A stretch of DNA of 64,000 bases from Bradyrhizobium canariense (GCF_900105125.1 NZ_LT629750.1:4092001-4156000), one strand, 5' to 3'; numbered from the stretch's first letter, positions 9,028 through 17,327 are shown. Made by a program: numbers and translations. The notes: generated by a model from the sequence alone, not told the origin.

Positions 9028-9375
9028 CTATTTCTCCAGGAGACCGACGATGGTCTGCACTCCGCCGATGTTCTCCACGGTGACTTCGACTTGGTCGCCG
9101 TAGCGGACCGCGTTAAAGAGCAGCCCGTCACGCACCTTGAGGTCGGCAGTGGCGTCGGGCGAGAGCCGAACAGTGATCCGATCGTTCTTTTCATCGACTG
9201 CGGCGATGACGCCGCGCAAAGTCTCCAGGGATCGGTGGGAACCGTCTCCGGCGCCAGTGTCGGGTGCGGCGACCGAAATGACGGCCGGCCCCGTGGCTGC
9301 CTCGGCTGAGGCATACGCCGTGAAGACGAATGGCATCGCAATTCCGAACGCGATCAACGCTACGACCTGTTTCAT
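9028..9375 (-). CDS. small periplasmic protein of the chromate operon (OB-like)
   Basis: A 115-residue protein with a signal peptide (about residues 1-24, ending ASA). The short beta-rich mature domain reads LRGVIAAVDEKNDRITVRLSP...VRYGDQVEVTVENIGGVQTIVGLLEK. The pattern (GxIxxVDxxxxxxTV, then a GDxVxV strand) is like small OB-fold periplasmic proteins such as the CusF/DUF1344 type, but I see no Met/His metal site, so I leave it unassigned. The start is firm, with AAGGAG just upstream. It lies between chrB and the DUF1259 gene with short gaps, in the same operon. Confidence 0.75.
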   Translation of the reverse strand: MKQVVALIAFGIAMPFVFTAYASAEAATGPAVISVAAPDTGAGDGSHRSLETLRGVIAAVDEKNDRITVRLSPDATADLKVRDGLLFNAVRYGDQVEVTVENIGGVQTIVGLLEK

Positions 9376-9404
9376 TGTTTCTCCTTCTCACAGGCGGGGA
9401 TCGG

Positions 9405-10223
9405 TCACGGCCTCACTTTGTTAGTCGGCCAGTTGTGGGTTTCCTTGGTGGCGTCGCGGCACCAACGGTAGAAGGCGTCGTAGAGAGGAATGCCGGCGCT
9501 CAATTGCTCAAGGTCGTCGTCGTACATACGCGACAGGCCGAGCGATGCGGCCAGAAGGCCGGGAGCTTCCGGCGACAGATCGAGCCGAGCGGTGTCAGCG
9601 GCGCGCACCATTATGGCGAGGCGTTCAAGCGCCGGCGTCGAAAGACCAAATTCCTTCACCATGACGTCGAATGTGCAAAGTTCGCCGCGATGGCTCCAGA
9701 ACACATCCTCAATGTCGAAGGGCGTGGCCCCAAAACGCTCGGCGACGTCCGGCACCTCCGCGGACGCCACGAACAGGAAGACCGCGCTCGGATCGACGAA
9801 GCGTCTGATCAGCCAGGGACATGCAATACGATCAATCTTGGGCCGCGCTCGCGTCACCCAGACGGTGCGTCCGCGCCCGTCGCGCTTGGGAATCTTGTCG
9901 GCGGGGACGGTCGGCAGGCTCGCCTCGTTCCAGGCGACTTGCCCGCCTTCGAGGATTTCGGCGGCGATCTTGCCGTGACGTAGCCAGGCCGCCGTGCCCT
10001 CGCTGAGTTTCTGGCCTTTGTGGCAAATGACGACGACGGTCTGGCCCGAAAGGCTTGAGGCCCAATCCTGGACATTTAGATGGGAGCGCCGCACAGCGCC
10101 CGGAATGAGACGAGGGTCCGCGGCAAAGTCTTCGTCGAGGCGGACGTCAATGAGCGTCGGCGCATTCGCCGTGCCGATAAGTCGGGAAAGTTTGTCGGAG
10201 GAAATCGAGGTGTAAGATGACAT
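9405..10223 (-). CDS. chrB: rhodanese-ChrB fusion protein, chromate resistance
   Basis: A 272-residue, two-part protein. Residues 1-100 form a rhodanese domain with the active-site loop VVICHKGQK (Cys67 as the likely persulfide or redox cysteine). Residues about 118-265 match the C-terminal ChrB domain: TVWVTRARPKIDRIACPWLIRRFVDPSAVFLFV, then FDVMVKEFGL and the terminal FYRWCRD. ChrB proteins act in chromate-dependent regulation or resistance. This version lacks the N-terminal DNA-binding-type half of classical ChrB and has the rhodanese domain in its place, so an enzymatic or sensing role is more likely than repression. It is the first gene of the operon chrB - OB-like - DUF1259 - chrA - propeller. 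Confidence 0.88.
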   Translation of the reverse strand: MSSYTSISSDKLSRLIGTANAPTLIDVRLDEDFAADPRLIPGAVRRSHLNVQDWASSLSGQTVVVICHKGQKLSEGTAAWLRHGKIAAEILEGGQVAWNEASLPTVPADKIPKRDGRGRTVWVTRARPKIDRIACPWLIRRFVDPSAVFLFVASAEVPDVAERFGATPFDIEDVFWSHRGELCTFDVMVKEFGLSTPALERLAIMVRAADTARLDLSPEAPGLLAASLGLSRMYDDDLEQLSAGIPLYDAFYRWCRDATKETHNWPTNKVRP

Positions 10224-10528
10224 GCTGCGCCCTTGGTGACCAGGACGCGATTCTTGGGCATGTCGCCTCGCGGGGAGATCGCTTTCCCCGTACCTCGAGT
10301 AAAATCCTTGCCGCCTGTCGTGTCAACCGGATCGACTAAAGGCCGATCACGAATAGTTCAGTCGTGACGCTGGAACAATAAACGCCCGCCTCGCAACCAT
10401 CGCGCGCGGCGTGCAGCAATAGTGTGTGCGGCAGGAGAGTGCCGGAGGACGTCAGCAGGAAAAAGCCGCATGGCCGGTTGGTCTCCGGGTTGTCGCATGG
10501 ACGCACACTCCTGCCTTGGCTCCGGCGC
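10224..10528. other. upstream region of the chromate operon
   Basis: No gene is supported. It must hold the promoter of the minus-strand chromate operon, but I could not pick out a convincing -35/-10 pair. GGCAGGAGAGTG (10431-10442) and CACACTCCTGCC (10505-10516) form an 11-of-12 inverted repeat about 60 bp apart; I assign no function. Confidence 0.35.
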
Positions 10529-10775
10529 TCAACCGCTCCTCGGTGCCGACGCCGCTTTGTGCACGAGTGAACGCACCTGCGCGAGCCGTGCGATTTCTGC
10601 GGGCGCCTGTTCCGGAAATGGAAACACTGAACTGACGTTGATTTCGCGGAGAATGTAAGTGTTCTTCGCCTTGGGGGGCGTTGGCCCGGGATAGGTCAAT
10701 ACGTTGGCGTCAACAACCGGCTTCAGCCACGCTGACGACGTCCACCCCGTCGGGAAGCTTCGCGCAGAAGATCAC
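10529..10775 (-). pseudogene. remnant of a second Cj0069-type ATP-grasp gene
   Basis: On the minus strand the DNA encodes NTYILREINVSSVFPFPEQ followed by APAEIARLA and a stop at 10529-10531. This matches, residue for residue over most of its length, the C-terminus of the intact ATP-grasp protein at 12835-13917 (DTYVLCEINVSSVFPFPEH, APSEIARLA). Upstream, the matching segment WLKPVVDANVLTYPG is in frame, but a further related stretch (FCAKLPDG) is in another frame and the rest is missing. It is a truncated and frameshifted paralogue. The two copies differ at many positions, so the duplication is old or the copies came from different sources. Confidence 0.75.
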
Positions 10776-10875
10776 GGAAGGTCACGACTTGGCTTTCGCC
10801 AGACCAGTCAAATTTCGTTTTGGGTACGGGTCAATTTGGATTTAGGCTGCCCGGGACATCCGGCCGGTCAGCCCA

Positions 10876-11217
10876 ATGCGAAGCACAGCCCTCGTTTTCG
10901 TCGTCGTACTGCTCGGCGCACCCGGGTCGAACGCGCAGGTGATGTTGCACGATCCACCGTGGAACCCCGAGCATATCGACAGTCTGCCGCCCGAAATCCG
11001 CAAGGCGGTGCTCGGCATGTGTCCAACGACGCCGGCAGCTGGCCATTACTTTGCGACCTATCGGCACGACCGGGTCACGCTTCACTTCGAACATTTCCAT
11101 TGCGGAGAGGCACCCAACACCTACTGCAGGGGCGGGCTGTGCCTGCATCAGGTGTACGTCTCGAACGGCGGCCATTATCGCTTGCTCGGCAGTAGTTACG
11201 GACCGGCGAACGACTGA
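10876..11217 (+). CDS. small secreted cysteine-containing protein, unknown function
   Basis: The 113-residue product has a signal peptide (about residues 1-20, ending SNA). The mature domain holds four cysteines (CPTT, HCGE, YCRGGLC) and many His/Tyr residues (HYFATYRHDRVTLHFEHFHC). The spacing suggests two disulfides or a metal site. I do not recognise a named family. It lies between the ATP-grasp remnant and the Ni/Co efflux genes and converges on dmeF, so it may belong to the metal-handling cluster, but this is inference from position. The ATG at 10876 has only a weak ribosome-binding site. Confidence 0.65.
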   Translation: MRSTALVFVVVLLGAPGSNAQVMLHDPPWNPEHIDSLPPEIRKAVLGMCPTTPAAGHYFATYRHDRVTLHFEHFHCGEAPNTYCRGGLCLHQVYVSNGGHYRLLGSSYGPAND

Positions 11218-11234
11218 GATCCGGCGATGCCCCT

Positions 11235-12470
11235 TCAGGTCTTATGAAGTACTTCGACCGTGAGGTGGGACAGCGAAGGGAAACGCGAGAGCAGGTTGCG
11301 ATAATATTCCGCCGCGCGCTCTTTCGTGGTTACGACCGAAACGATGGCGCCGAGATGGCCCGGCCCCAGGCGCCAGAGGTGAAGGTCGGCGAGCTGATCG
11401 CCGTCCACTTCGACGGTCTGGCGCAGCTTGTTGGCCATGCTCCGATCCGGATTCATGTCGAGCAGGATCGCGGCGGTGTCTCGTACCAAGCCATACGACC
11501 AACTCGCGATGACGCAGGCGCCGACAATGCCGGCCAGCGGATCCATCCACAGCCAGCCAAAGGTGCGCGCAAGTAGCAGACCGATAATGACCAGCACGGA
11601 TACCGCGGCGTCCGCGGCTACGTGGATAACGGCAGCGCGCATATTGTTGTCGCGCGTCGCGGACCTGTGGACGTGCTCGTGCTCTTCGAAGGTGACAGGA
11701 TAGTCGCGGCCGCCGACCCGCACGATCGCCGAAAAGGCGTGGGGCTCGGGAATCTCGTCGACCGACTCTAGATAGCTGTCTTTGTCTTCCATCGCGAATA
11801 GCTGCCGCTTGCCATCAGGTCGAACCGTTTCCACCGAAGCGAACCGCGCCATCAAGGCAGGACCGGCTTTGGCGTTCAGCCGAAATCGTGGCGGCACCCC
11901 ATCCTCGAATATCTCGAGCACGACGACGCCAGTCTGGGTCGCGATCTCGCGCCTCTCGTCGTGGTCGTGCGTGTGGCCGTGGGAATGACCATGACCGTGC
12001 TCGTGATGATGGCCGCCGGCGCTAAGCAGCCACGCGCTCACGACGTTCACGGCCAGGCCGAGACAGGCGATGGGGATGGCTTCGGAAAAACGGATCGGGA
12101 CCGGATCGAAAAAGCGGCTGAAGGCTTCGTAGCCGATCAATATCGAGATCATCGCCAGGATGATGGCGCTGGTGAAACCGGCAAGGTCGCCGAGCTTCCC
12201 CGTGCCGAAGCTGAAGTTCGGATCGTCGGCGTGATTGCGGGCATAGGTGTAGGCGAGCGCCGCCAATAGCAGGGCGCCGGCGTGCGTGCTCATGTGCATC
12301 CCGTCGGCAACCAGCGCGATCGAGCCGAACAACAGACCACCGACGATTTCGGCGACCATCATCGCTCCGCAGAGCCAGATCACCGCCCAGGTCTTTCGCT
12401 CGCTCTTTTCGTGCCCCTCGCCGAGAAACACGTGGCTGTGGAAGGGCGTGGTTTGTCCGTCCTGCGTCAT
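11235..12470 (-). CDS. dmeF: cation diffusion facilitator DmeF-type, Co/Ni efflux
   Basis: The 411-residue product is a CDF-family metal/proton antiporter. The N-terminus has the DmeF signature HSHVFLGEGHEKSERKTW. Six membrane helices are interrupted by a long His-rich cytoplasmic loop (about residues 150-175, alternating His-Gly/Ser/Asp) that probably binds metal. Helix motifs ADGMHMSTH and VIHVAADAAVS carry the transport-site His/Asp residues. DmeF proteins export Co2+ and Ni2+. I place the start at the ATG at 12470, with GAGGA upstream; an ATG at 12482 would overlap the dmeR stop. It is co-transcribed with dmeR, 8 bp apart. Confidence 0.92.
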   Translation of the reverse strand: MTQDGQTTPFHSHVFLGEGHEKSERKTWAVIWLCGAMMVAEIVGGLLFGSIALVADGMHMSTHAGALLLAALAYTYARNHADDPNFSFGTGKLGDLAGFTSAIILAMISILIGYEAFSRFFDPVPIRFSEAIPIACLGLAVNVVSAWLLSAGGHHHEHGHGHSHGHTHDHDERREIATQTGVVVLEIFEDGVPPRFRLNAKAGPALMARFASVETVRPDGKRQLFAMEDKDSYLESVDEIPEPHAFSAIVRVGGRDYPVTFEEHEHVHRSATRDNNMRAAVIHVAADAAVSVLVIIGLLLARTFGWLWMDPLAGIVGACVIASWSYGLVRDTAAILLDMNPDRSMANKLRQTVEVDGDQLADLHLWRLGPGHLGAIVSVVTTKERAAEYYRNLLSRFPSLSHLTVEVLHKT

Positions 12471-12478
12471 GGCGGTCC

Positions 12479-12757
12479 TCATTTCAGGTAGGCGCGTACG
12501 ACTTCCAGGAGTCGGTTCGCAGCTTCGGCATTCAGCGCTCCCGGATGCTTTTCGGCGTCGACCAGATGTTCGCGCACATGGTCTTCGATGACTTCCGCCA
12601 TCAAGCCGGCCATGGCCCCGCGGGCGCCGGCGATCAGATGCAGGACCCGGTCGCATCCGGTCTCTTCGTCGAGGGCACGCTCGATGCCGTCGATCTGACC
12701 TCGGATCCGGCGCACGCGCGCCAGCAGCTTCTGCTTGTCACGGATGGTGTGAGACAT
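12479..12757 (-). CDS. dmeR: RcnR/DmeR-type Ni/Co-responsive repressor
   Basis: A 92-residue all-helical repressor of the CsoR/RcnR/FrmR family. The four ligand positions that define the Ni/Co-sensing RcnR branch are all present: His3, Cys35, His60 and His64. The basic segment RVRRIRGQIDGIERAL is the DNA-contacting part of helix 1-2. Metal binding should release it from the operator in front of its own gene and so derepress dmeR-dmeF. Immediate upstream DNA holds a G-tract flanked by an inverted repeat, the kind of site this branch recognises. Confidence 0.93.
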   Translation of the reverse strand: MSHTIRDKQKLLARVRRIRGQIDGIERALDEETGCDRVLHLIAGARGAMAGLMAEVIEDHVREHLVDAEKHPGALNAEAANRLLEVVRAYLK

Positions 12758-12770
12758 TCCTACCCTATGC

Positions 12771-12789
12771 TATAGCCCCCCTCCCTATA
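12771..12789 (-). promoter_or_regulatory. candidate DmeR operator
   Basis: Read on the minus strand this is TATAGGGAGGGGGGCTATA: inverted TATAG/CTATA arms around a G-rich centre. It lies 14 bp upstream of the dmeR start. RcnR/DmeR-type repressors are known to bind G-tracts flanked by inverted A/T-rich repeats, so autoregulation of dmeR-dmeF from this site is the natural reading. Confidence 0.7.
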
Positions 12790-12834
12790 CAACCGGAAAC
12801 ATCAATCGCCAGTAGCTCCGCGGACGTGCTCGGT

Positions 12835-13917
12835 TCAGCGTTCCCGTTCTCTAACTTTATGGGTACACGTGCCGGATCGAGCTTTCGCGAGGCGGGCAAT
12901 TTCCGACGGCGCATGTTCCGGAAACGGAAACACCGAACTGACGTTGATTTCGCAGAGCACGTAGGTGTCTTGGCCCCGAGCGTCGCGTGGCCCGTAGAGG
13001 AAATCGGCATCCCAGATGATCGGCAGCGACCCAACGTCGATGTCGAGTAGCTGCATCATCTGCGGTGTCCACTCGGATTCCATCTTTGTCCTCAAGGCCT
13101 GAAACGTTGGCGCCGAGGCGGGATGCATGATGCGCGGGCCCGGCCGTGCGGCTTCCGAGTCCGGCCCCTCCGGAGGCGGTGGGATCAGTGCCCTGATGAG
13201 CTGATGTCCGAAGCCGACGACCTTGTCGGCGCCCATGTAGCAGCGGATCATGCCGTCGGGCAGCCGGGCCTGGAACGGCTGATCGACGATGCAGCCCTCA
13301 TTCGCGAAATAAGGTTCGCACCGGCTCATGAAATCGCCGAGCGGCATCTCCTGAGGCACGCTGCCGCGGGACGCGTGCAGCACCTGAACGGTTGTGCCGT
13401 CCCGCGCGGTTTCGGAAGCAAGCTCGATCTTCCAAACACCCTCGCCGCCATTTCCCCGGTTCTGCTTGAGGACCCGCGGCCCCGCCGCTTGCAGGCGCTG
13501 CGGAAACTCTTCGCGGAACGCTTCGACGTCGCGATACAAATGGGTGTCCGTACCCCAGCCCAGAGACTTGGTGCGGTGGAGGACTTCCTTCACGCCCATC
13601 TTGAGTATCACGTCGGGATGGGTACTGACCCACACGCCGTTCGACGCCACGTCCCGCAGCAACGCGTCGAGCACGACGCGGTCGCGCCCTTGGGAGAGGG
13701 GATCGACCCAGACGAGAACACCGTCGCAGCAGAGGAGTTGCTCGCGCACTTGTTCCGCCGCATCGTCGGCATAGAACGCGGGCTCGGCTTCGATGCCGCG
13801 CGCGGCCATCGCCTCGAAAACGGCATGAAGCCTATAATCCTGCAGCTCTGTCGCATGCCACTTTGGGGCATCCCGTGGCCACAGCAGTGCCAGCTTGCCC
13901 GCTTCGCTCGTGGTCAT
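12835..13917 (-). CDS. Cj0069-family ATP-grasp-like protein
   Basis: A 360-residue soluble protein that I recognise as the Cj0069 family, related to ATP-grasp ligases. Visible features are an N-terminal Rossmann-like part (KLALLWPRDAP, CDGVLVWVDPLSQGRDR), a central VLKQNRGNGGEGVWKIEL segment (about 152-169) typical of the ATP-grasp nucleotide lid, and a C-terminal CEINVSSVFPFPEHAPSEIARLA, where Glu and Asn would bind Mg-ATP. ATP-grasp enzymes join a carboxylate to an amine or thiol; the substrates here are unknown. The ribosome-binding site GGAGGG is strong. It sits beside dmeRF and the copper genes, and a decayed paralogue lies 2 kb away. Confidence 0.8.
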   Translation of the reverse strand: MTTSEAGKLALLWPRDAPKWHATELQDYRLHAVFEAMAARGIEAEPAFYADDAAEQVREQLLCCDGVLVWVDPLSQGRDRVVLDALLRDVASNGVWVSTHPDVILKMGVKEVLHRTKSLGWGTDTHLYRDVEAFREEFPQRLQAAGPRVLKQNRGNGGEGVWKIELASETARDGTTVQVLHASRGSVPQEMPLGDFMSRCEPYFANEGCIVDQPFQARLPDGMIRCYMGADKVVGFGHQLIRALIPPPPEGPDSEAARPGPRIMHPASAPTFQALRTKMESEWTPQMMQLLDIDVGSLPIIWDADFLYGPRDARGQDTYVLCEINVSSVFPFPEHAPSEIARLAKARSGTCTHKVRERER

Positions 13918-14056
13918 GACAAACCCTCCGTTCTCAGGGCTGTGTTCGTCCAGTCACATTGCTAGCGTGATCGCGGCCATCTCAAAGGCCTTAACCCTGA
14001 AGGGGCGCCTTTCTTCCTTCTCCAATCCAGGAGAGACGGATCTGCTTCGGACCAAG

Positions 14057-15049
14057 TCAATGGAGGTGAACATGCATATCGGTTGCTGGGGCCATGATGC
14101 CCAGCATCCCGACGATGAGTATGATTCCGATCCCGAGGACAATTTCGACCAAGGAGTTACGTAAAAGCCATTGCACAACGCGGGACGCTGGGTTCGTTCC
14201 AATATCACCGGAAAGTCGCGGCAACAGGTACTCCCTGTTGATCCCGGCCAGACATACCATCGCGGCGAACAGCGTAATCTTCAGGAGTAACAACCGGCCG
14301 TAGCTCGTGCCGACGAGGGCCTGCATTCCCCCAATCAAAAACCAGACATTGATTGTTCCGCTAACGAGCAGCGTTGCAACGGCAATGATGCCAAGATTGG
14401 AAAAGCGATAGGCTGCGTCGCTCGCGGCCGTTCGCCAAGTCTCTTCATGGAATCGGCGCAGATATACGAGGAATAGCGCAAGGGGAATTAGGCCCCCAAG
14501 CCAGAGACCGGCGGCGTTCAAATGGAGGAAGTCCGCGGCAAGATGGAGATTTCGCTCAAATCCCAGCCCCTCTTCGCCATGCCCCGCAAACGCCAGTGAT
14601 CCGAGATACGCACCTGCCAACAATGCAGCCAAAGCTTCTTGCCAGATGGGCGTCACATGGCGCTTTGTCCGCCGCGCTAGAAGGCAACCGGCCAGGAGGA
14701 TGCCAAACACAAATCGCAGCTGCCATGCGAACCCAAATTGCGTTCGCGAAAGAACGATCCAGACCGTACCATCCGCAATGACATCTCCAATTGGTTTACC
14801 GACGATTCGGCCGGCCAATAAGCACAGCCATGCAAAACCCGAGACGATCGACAAGGCCAAGCTAATCCATAGCGCTAAGGCGGTATGGACTCTAAAGGCG
14901 ACTGCCGTCGTTTCGAGCAGCGAGCCCATTGCTCGCAAGGTCGGCGAAGCCACGAAGAGATCGAAAAAAACGATGCCCGCAACAATCACTGTTGAGCCGA
15001 AGTGAACATCCCGCACCGCGATTAGCGGATTGATCAAACTGTACTCCAT
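14057..15049 (-). CDS. copD: copper homeostasis membrane protein CopD
   Basis: An approximately 330-residue inner-membrane protein with eight or nine predicted helices, matching CopD/PcoD, which works with CopC in copper uptake or tolerance. Family hallmarks are the N-terminal NPLIAVRDVHFGSTVIVAG helix and the central FLHLNAAGLWLGGLIPLALFL helix with its conserved His, plus conserved His residues in HLAADFLH. The protein ends in a His-rich tail (MHVHLH) that could bind copper. The frame opens with TTG at 15076, but I prefer the ATG at 15049 because family members begin just before NPLIAVR. It is the last gene of a four-gene copper unit. Confidence 0.88.
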   Translation of the reverse strand: MEYSLINPLIAVRDVHFGSTVIVAGIVFFDLFVASPTLRAMGSLLETTAVAFRVHTALALWISLALSIVSGFAWLCLLAGRIVGKPIGDVIADGTVWIVLSRTQFGFAWQLRFVFGILLAGCLLARRTKRHVTPIWQEALAALLAGAYLGSLAFAGHGEEGLGFERNLHLAADFLHLNAAGLWLGGLIPLALFLVYLRRFHEETWRTAASDAAYRFSNLGIIAVATLLVSGTINVWFLIGGMQALVGTSYGRLLLLKITLFAAMVCLAGINREYLLPRLSGDIGTNPASRVVQWLLRNSLVEIVLGIGIILIVGMLGIMAPATDMHVHLH

Positions 15050-15123
15050 GCTAATCCGTGCCGCGGCGGTAACCAACTCCGAAGAAGTCGATCAGTCGTC
15101 GCCCCTTTTCAGTCGCTTCGACT

Positions 15124-15477
15124 TCACTGTCCAACACGAAAGGTGAAGCTGCCTTCGGTCGTATGCGTATCTACCGACAGGACGTGCCAACGGACTCTGT
15201 ACGTTCCCGGTGCTAGAGGTTTCAGCCCAACACGCATGACCGCCGCACTGATTGACGGCTTGCCCTGATCGACTCGTTTGCCGTTGGCATCACTTACCTC
15301 GACCTCGCTGAACGCTGGCTCCAGATTCTGGGTATAAGAAAGAGAAAGTTCTCGCGGCGCAGTGGGCACGGTGCTTCCGACGCGCGGCTCCGCGTGGTCC
15401 AGAAAAGCGTGAGCCTTGGCGGCGGTGCCCACGGTTACGGTGACCAGAGCCGATGTCGCAAAAATTAACATTCGCAT
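15124..15477 (-). CDS. copC: periplasmic copper-binding protein CopC
   Basis: A 117-residue protein with a signal peptide ending AKA. The mature N-terminus begins HAFLDHAEPRVGSTV, giving the N-terminal histidine of the Cu(II) site. The C-terminal VDTHTTEGSFTFRV supplies the second conserved His on the CopC cupredoxin-like barrel. There is no Met-rich loop, so only the Cu(II) site is expected. It probably delivers copper to the adjacent CopD. The barrel gene lies 9 bp upstream and copD 74 bp downstream on the same strand. Confidence 0.93.
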   Translation of the reverse strand: MRMLIFATSALVTVTVGTAAKAHAFLDHAEPRVGSTVPTAPRELSLSYTQNLEPAFSEVEVSDANGKRVDQGKPSISAAVMRVGLKPLAPGTYRVRWHVLSVDTHTTEGSFTFRVGQ

Positions 15478-15486
15478 GATGCTGCC

Positions 15487-16446
15487 TCAAAAGGTCAATT
15501 TGCGGGGAGCCGCTGACGTGCCACCTAAAAGCGGTTGTCCTACGGTCGTCGGGAACATGTCGTCGAGATACAAATGCAACTGCCCGAGAACGCCGACCCC
15601 GCTGCCACTTTCGCGGTTGATGGGTATCACGGCCTCCAAACCCACTTGGAAATAGCTTCCGATCCAGATCACGCCGGGGTTAACCGAGCCGGTCGTGGTG
15701 TAGGAATTGCCGAAATTGTTCGCGACCGGCGTCGAGAAACTCGCTTCGACGATCGGGATCAGATGATTGATAAAGTCCGGAAGCTGAAGATCAATGACTT
15801 CAGACTTCAGGTACGGCATGCTGTACTGCAACGATCCGCCGTAGACGAGTTGTTGCGGAATGAAGACACTCTGCGAGAAGTCAAAGGAACTCGTAGGAAT
15901 TTGATAGCCGAACTGTCCGGTTACCGCGAACGGACGCGCCCATGAAACGCTGTCCGGCAGCTCACCGAAGCCCTTTCCGACATAAAGCGTCGGCGTGACC
16001 AGGCTGTAGGACGTGCCTAACCCGGAATTGATCGCGCCGGTGTTGCCCCAATCGACAATAACACCGGCCATTAACGCCAACTCATGTGACCCGTCTTTTA
16101 GTAGCTGATACTGGAATGTCGTCTCGAAATTCTGAAATCCAGCGGTGACCGAACCGTCCGGCTGGCGAATTTGCGTCCAGGTTTCACCGAGCGAGACGCC
16201 GAAATTTTCGGTGATCCGTTTTGAAAGCTCGCCAGAAATATCCCACTCCGAGGCCGGCGGCAGATCCGCGGTCTTGGACCACGATACGGTCGGCAGCGAC
16301 ATCTCGTCGGCGACGCAGGGATCGTCGGTTGCCAGTGTGGCTGGAAAAAATCGGGCGCCGACAAAGCAGTGAGCGTACGCATCGGAGGTGGACGACAGCG
16401 CGATAAAACCCGCGAGCGCCAACGAAAGCGGTATGTATCGAGACAT
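15487..16446 (-). CDS. outer-membrane beta-barrel-like protein of the copper module
   Basis: A 319-residue exported protein: signal peptide about residues 1-24 (ending AYA), then HCFVGARFFPATLATDDPC at the mature N-terminus. A long series of alternating hydrophobic/aromatic strands follows (for example FETTFQYQLL, PTLYVGKGFGELP, SLQYSMPYL, FQVGLEAVIPI). This pattern fits an outer-membrane barrel of the MetA/phenol-degradation transporter type. I choose the ATG at 16446, preceded by GGAGAAA, over the frame start at 16479. A role in moving or sensing copper at the outer membrane is inferred from the copC-copD neighbours only. Confidence 0.7.
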   Translation of the reverse strand: MSRYIPLSLALAGFIALSSTSDAYAHCFVGARFFPATLATDDPCVADEMSLPTVSWSKTADLPPASEWDISGELSKRITENFGVSLGETWTQIRQPDGSVTAGFQNFETTFQYQLLKDGSHELALMAGVIVDWGNTGAINSGLGTSYSLVTPTLYVGKGFGELPDSVSWARPFAVTGQFGYQIPTSSFDFSQSVFIPQQLVYGGSLQYSMPYLKSEVIDLQLPDFINHLIPIVEASFSTPVANNFGNSYTTTGSVNPGVIWIGSYFQVGLEAVIPINRESGSGVGVLGQLHLYLDDMFPTTVGQPLLGGTSAAPRKLTF

Positions 16447-16506
16447 TAGGATTTCTCCGGTCAGGGAACGTGAAAGCAATTGCAGGCAGCTTGCGGCTGC
16501 GTTGCA

Positions 16507-16914
16507 TCACGCGCTGAGCGGAGGACCTCTGGGACGTGCGACCGAATATTGCGAAAACGAGGATAGGCCCAGAGGTTGGGCCGACTGCCGTACCTTGCTG
16601 ATTCCCGAGCTAACGTGCCGGATCGTTACCGGTCTCGGAGCATCCAAGACGTGAAATGCTGCCGCAAAACAAAAGGCACAATGGTCATCGGCAGAATGGT
16701 TGGGCTGGTCGGCGGGCGAGAGGGGGTTACCGTCAGTCGCATGCTGACAAAGTTGGGATAGAGAGAGATCATCGATGGCAGACGCATTGGCTAACTGGAC
16801 GCCAACAACGGTCAGCAGCGGTTGCAGAATAAGCGCATAGATGGCCGCCGCGCCGACTAGCCTTCGCCAGAATAGCCGCGGTCCCATGCCTGCGCGCTTC
16901 TGCCCGATGCTCAT
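16507..16914 (-). CDS. DUF2946-type protein, first gene of the copper module
   Basis: A 135-residue protein with one N-terminal membrane helix (AAAIYALILQPLLTVVGVQLA) and a short DHCAFCFAAA motif whose two cysteines and histidine could bind Cu. It ends RPRGPPLSA, the Arg-Gly-Pro-Pro ending typical of DUF2946 proteins, which are common at the head of copper operons. I take the ATG at 16914 (MSIGQKRAG); the frame runs further upstream without similarity. It precedes the barrel, copC and copD genes on the same strand. Confidence 0.7.
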   Translation of the reverse strand: MSIGQKRAGMGPRLFWRRLVGAAAIYALILQPLLTVVGVQLANASAIDDLSLSQLCQHATDGNPLSPADQPNHSADDHCAFCFAAAFHVLDAPRPVTIRHVSSGISKVRQSAQPLGLSSFSQYSVARPRGPPLSA

Positions 16915-17035
16915 GATCGTGGAACTTATACTGACTGGAAGTAGATTCAAGCCATGAAGTCGTTGCCTAGCTGGCTTGCACTCAAAGACCCATCGTAGCA
17001 CCCATGGCAAGGTAGAGTTTTGAAAACGGGTCCGT

Positions 17036-17145
17036 CAGATGTCTCAAATGGATCATTCGCGTCACTTTGGCCAGACACCGGCACCGTCTGCCCCCCACGA
17101 ACAGACATCATTACAGCAGAGCGGCATGTCTCAAAGGTGCCAGAA
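17036..17145 (+). repeat. dispersed repeat copy A
   Basis: The segment from GATGTCTCAAATGGATCATTC to GGCATGTCTCAAAGGTGCCAG shares its two ends and layout with copies at 19345-19460 and 23712-23830. The middle of this copy has diverged. It looks like an intergenic repeat family typical of Bradyrhizobium. The surrounding gap (16915-17327) has no gene. Confidence 0.6.
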
Positions 17146-17327
17146 CCAGTCATTGCACGCTGTTGATTTAATCGTACATCCATCGCCAGCGTGAAGCGCT
17201 CTTTCGCCGGCGAAAGGCCGCCGCTGCAGGTCCTTGGACCACCGGAAGGCTCGGAAATCCACTTCTTGCCGATGCCAATCGCTGGAACTGGCCATAGCGG
17301 GTTTTATCCAAGCAGCAATCCGGCGAG

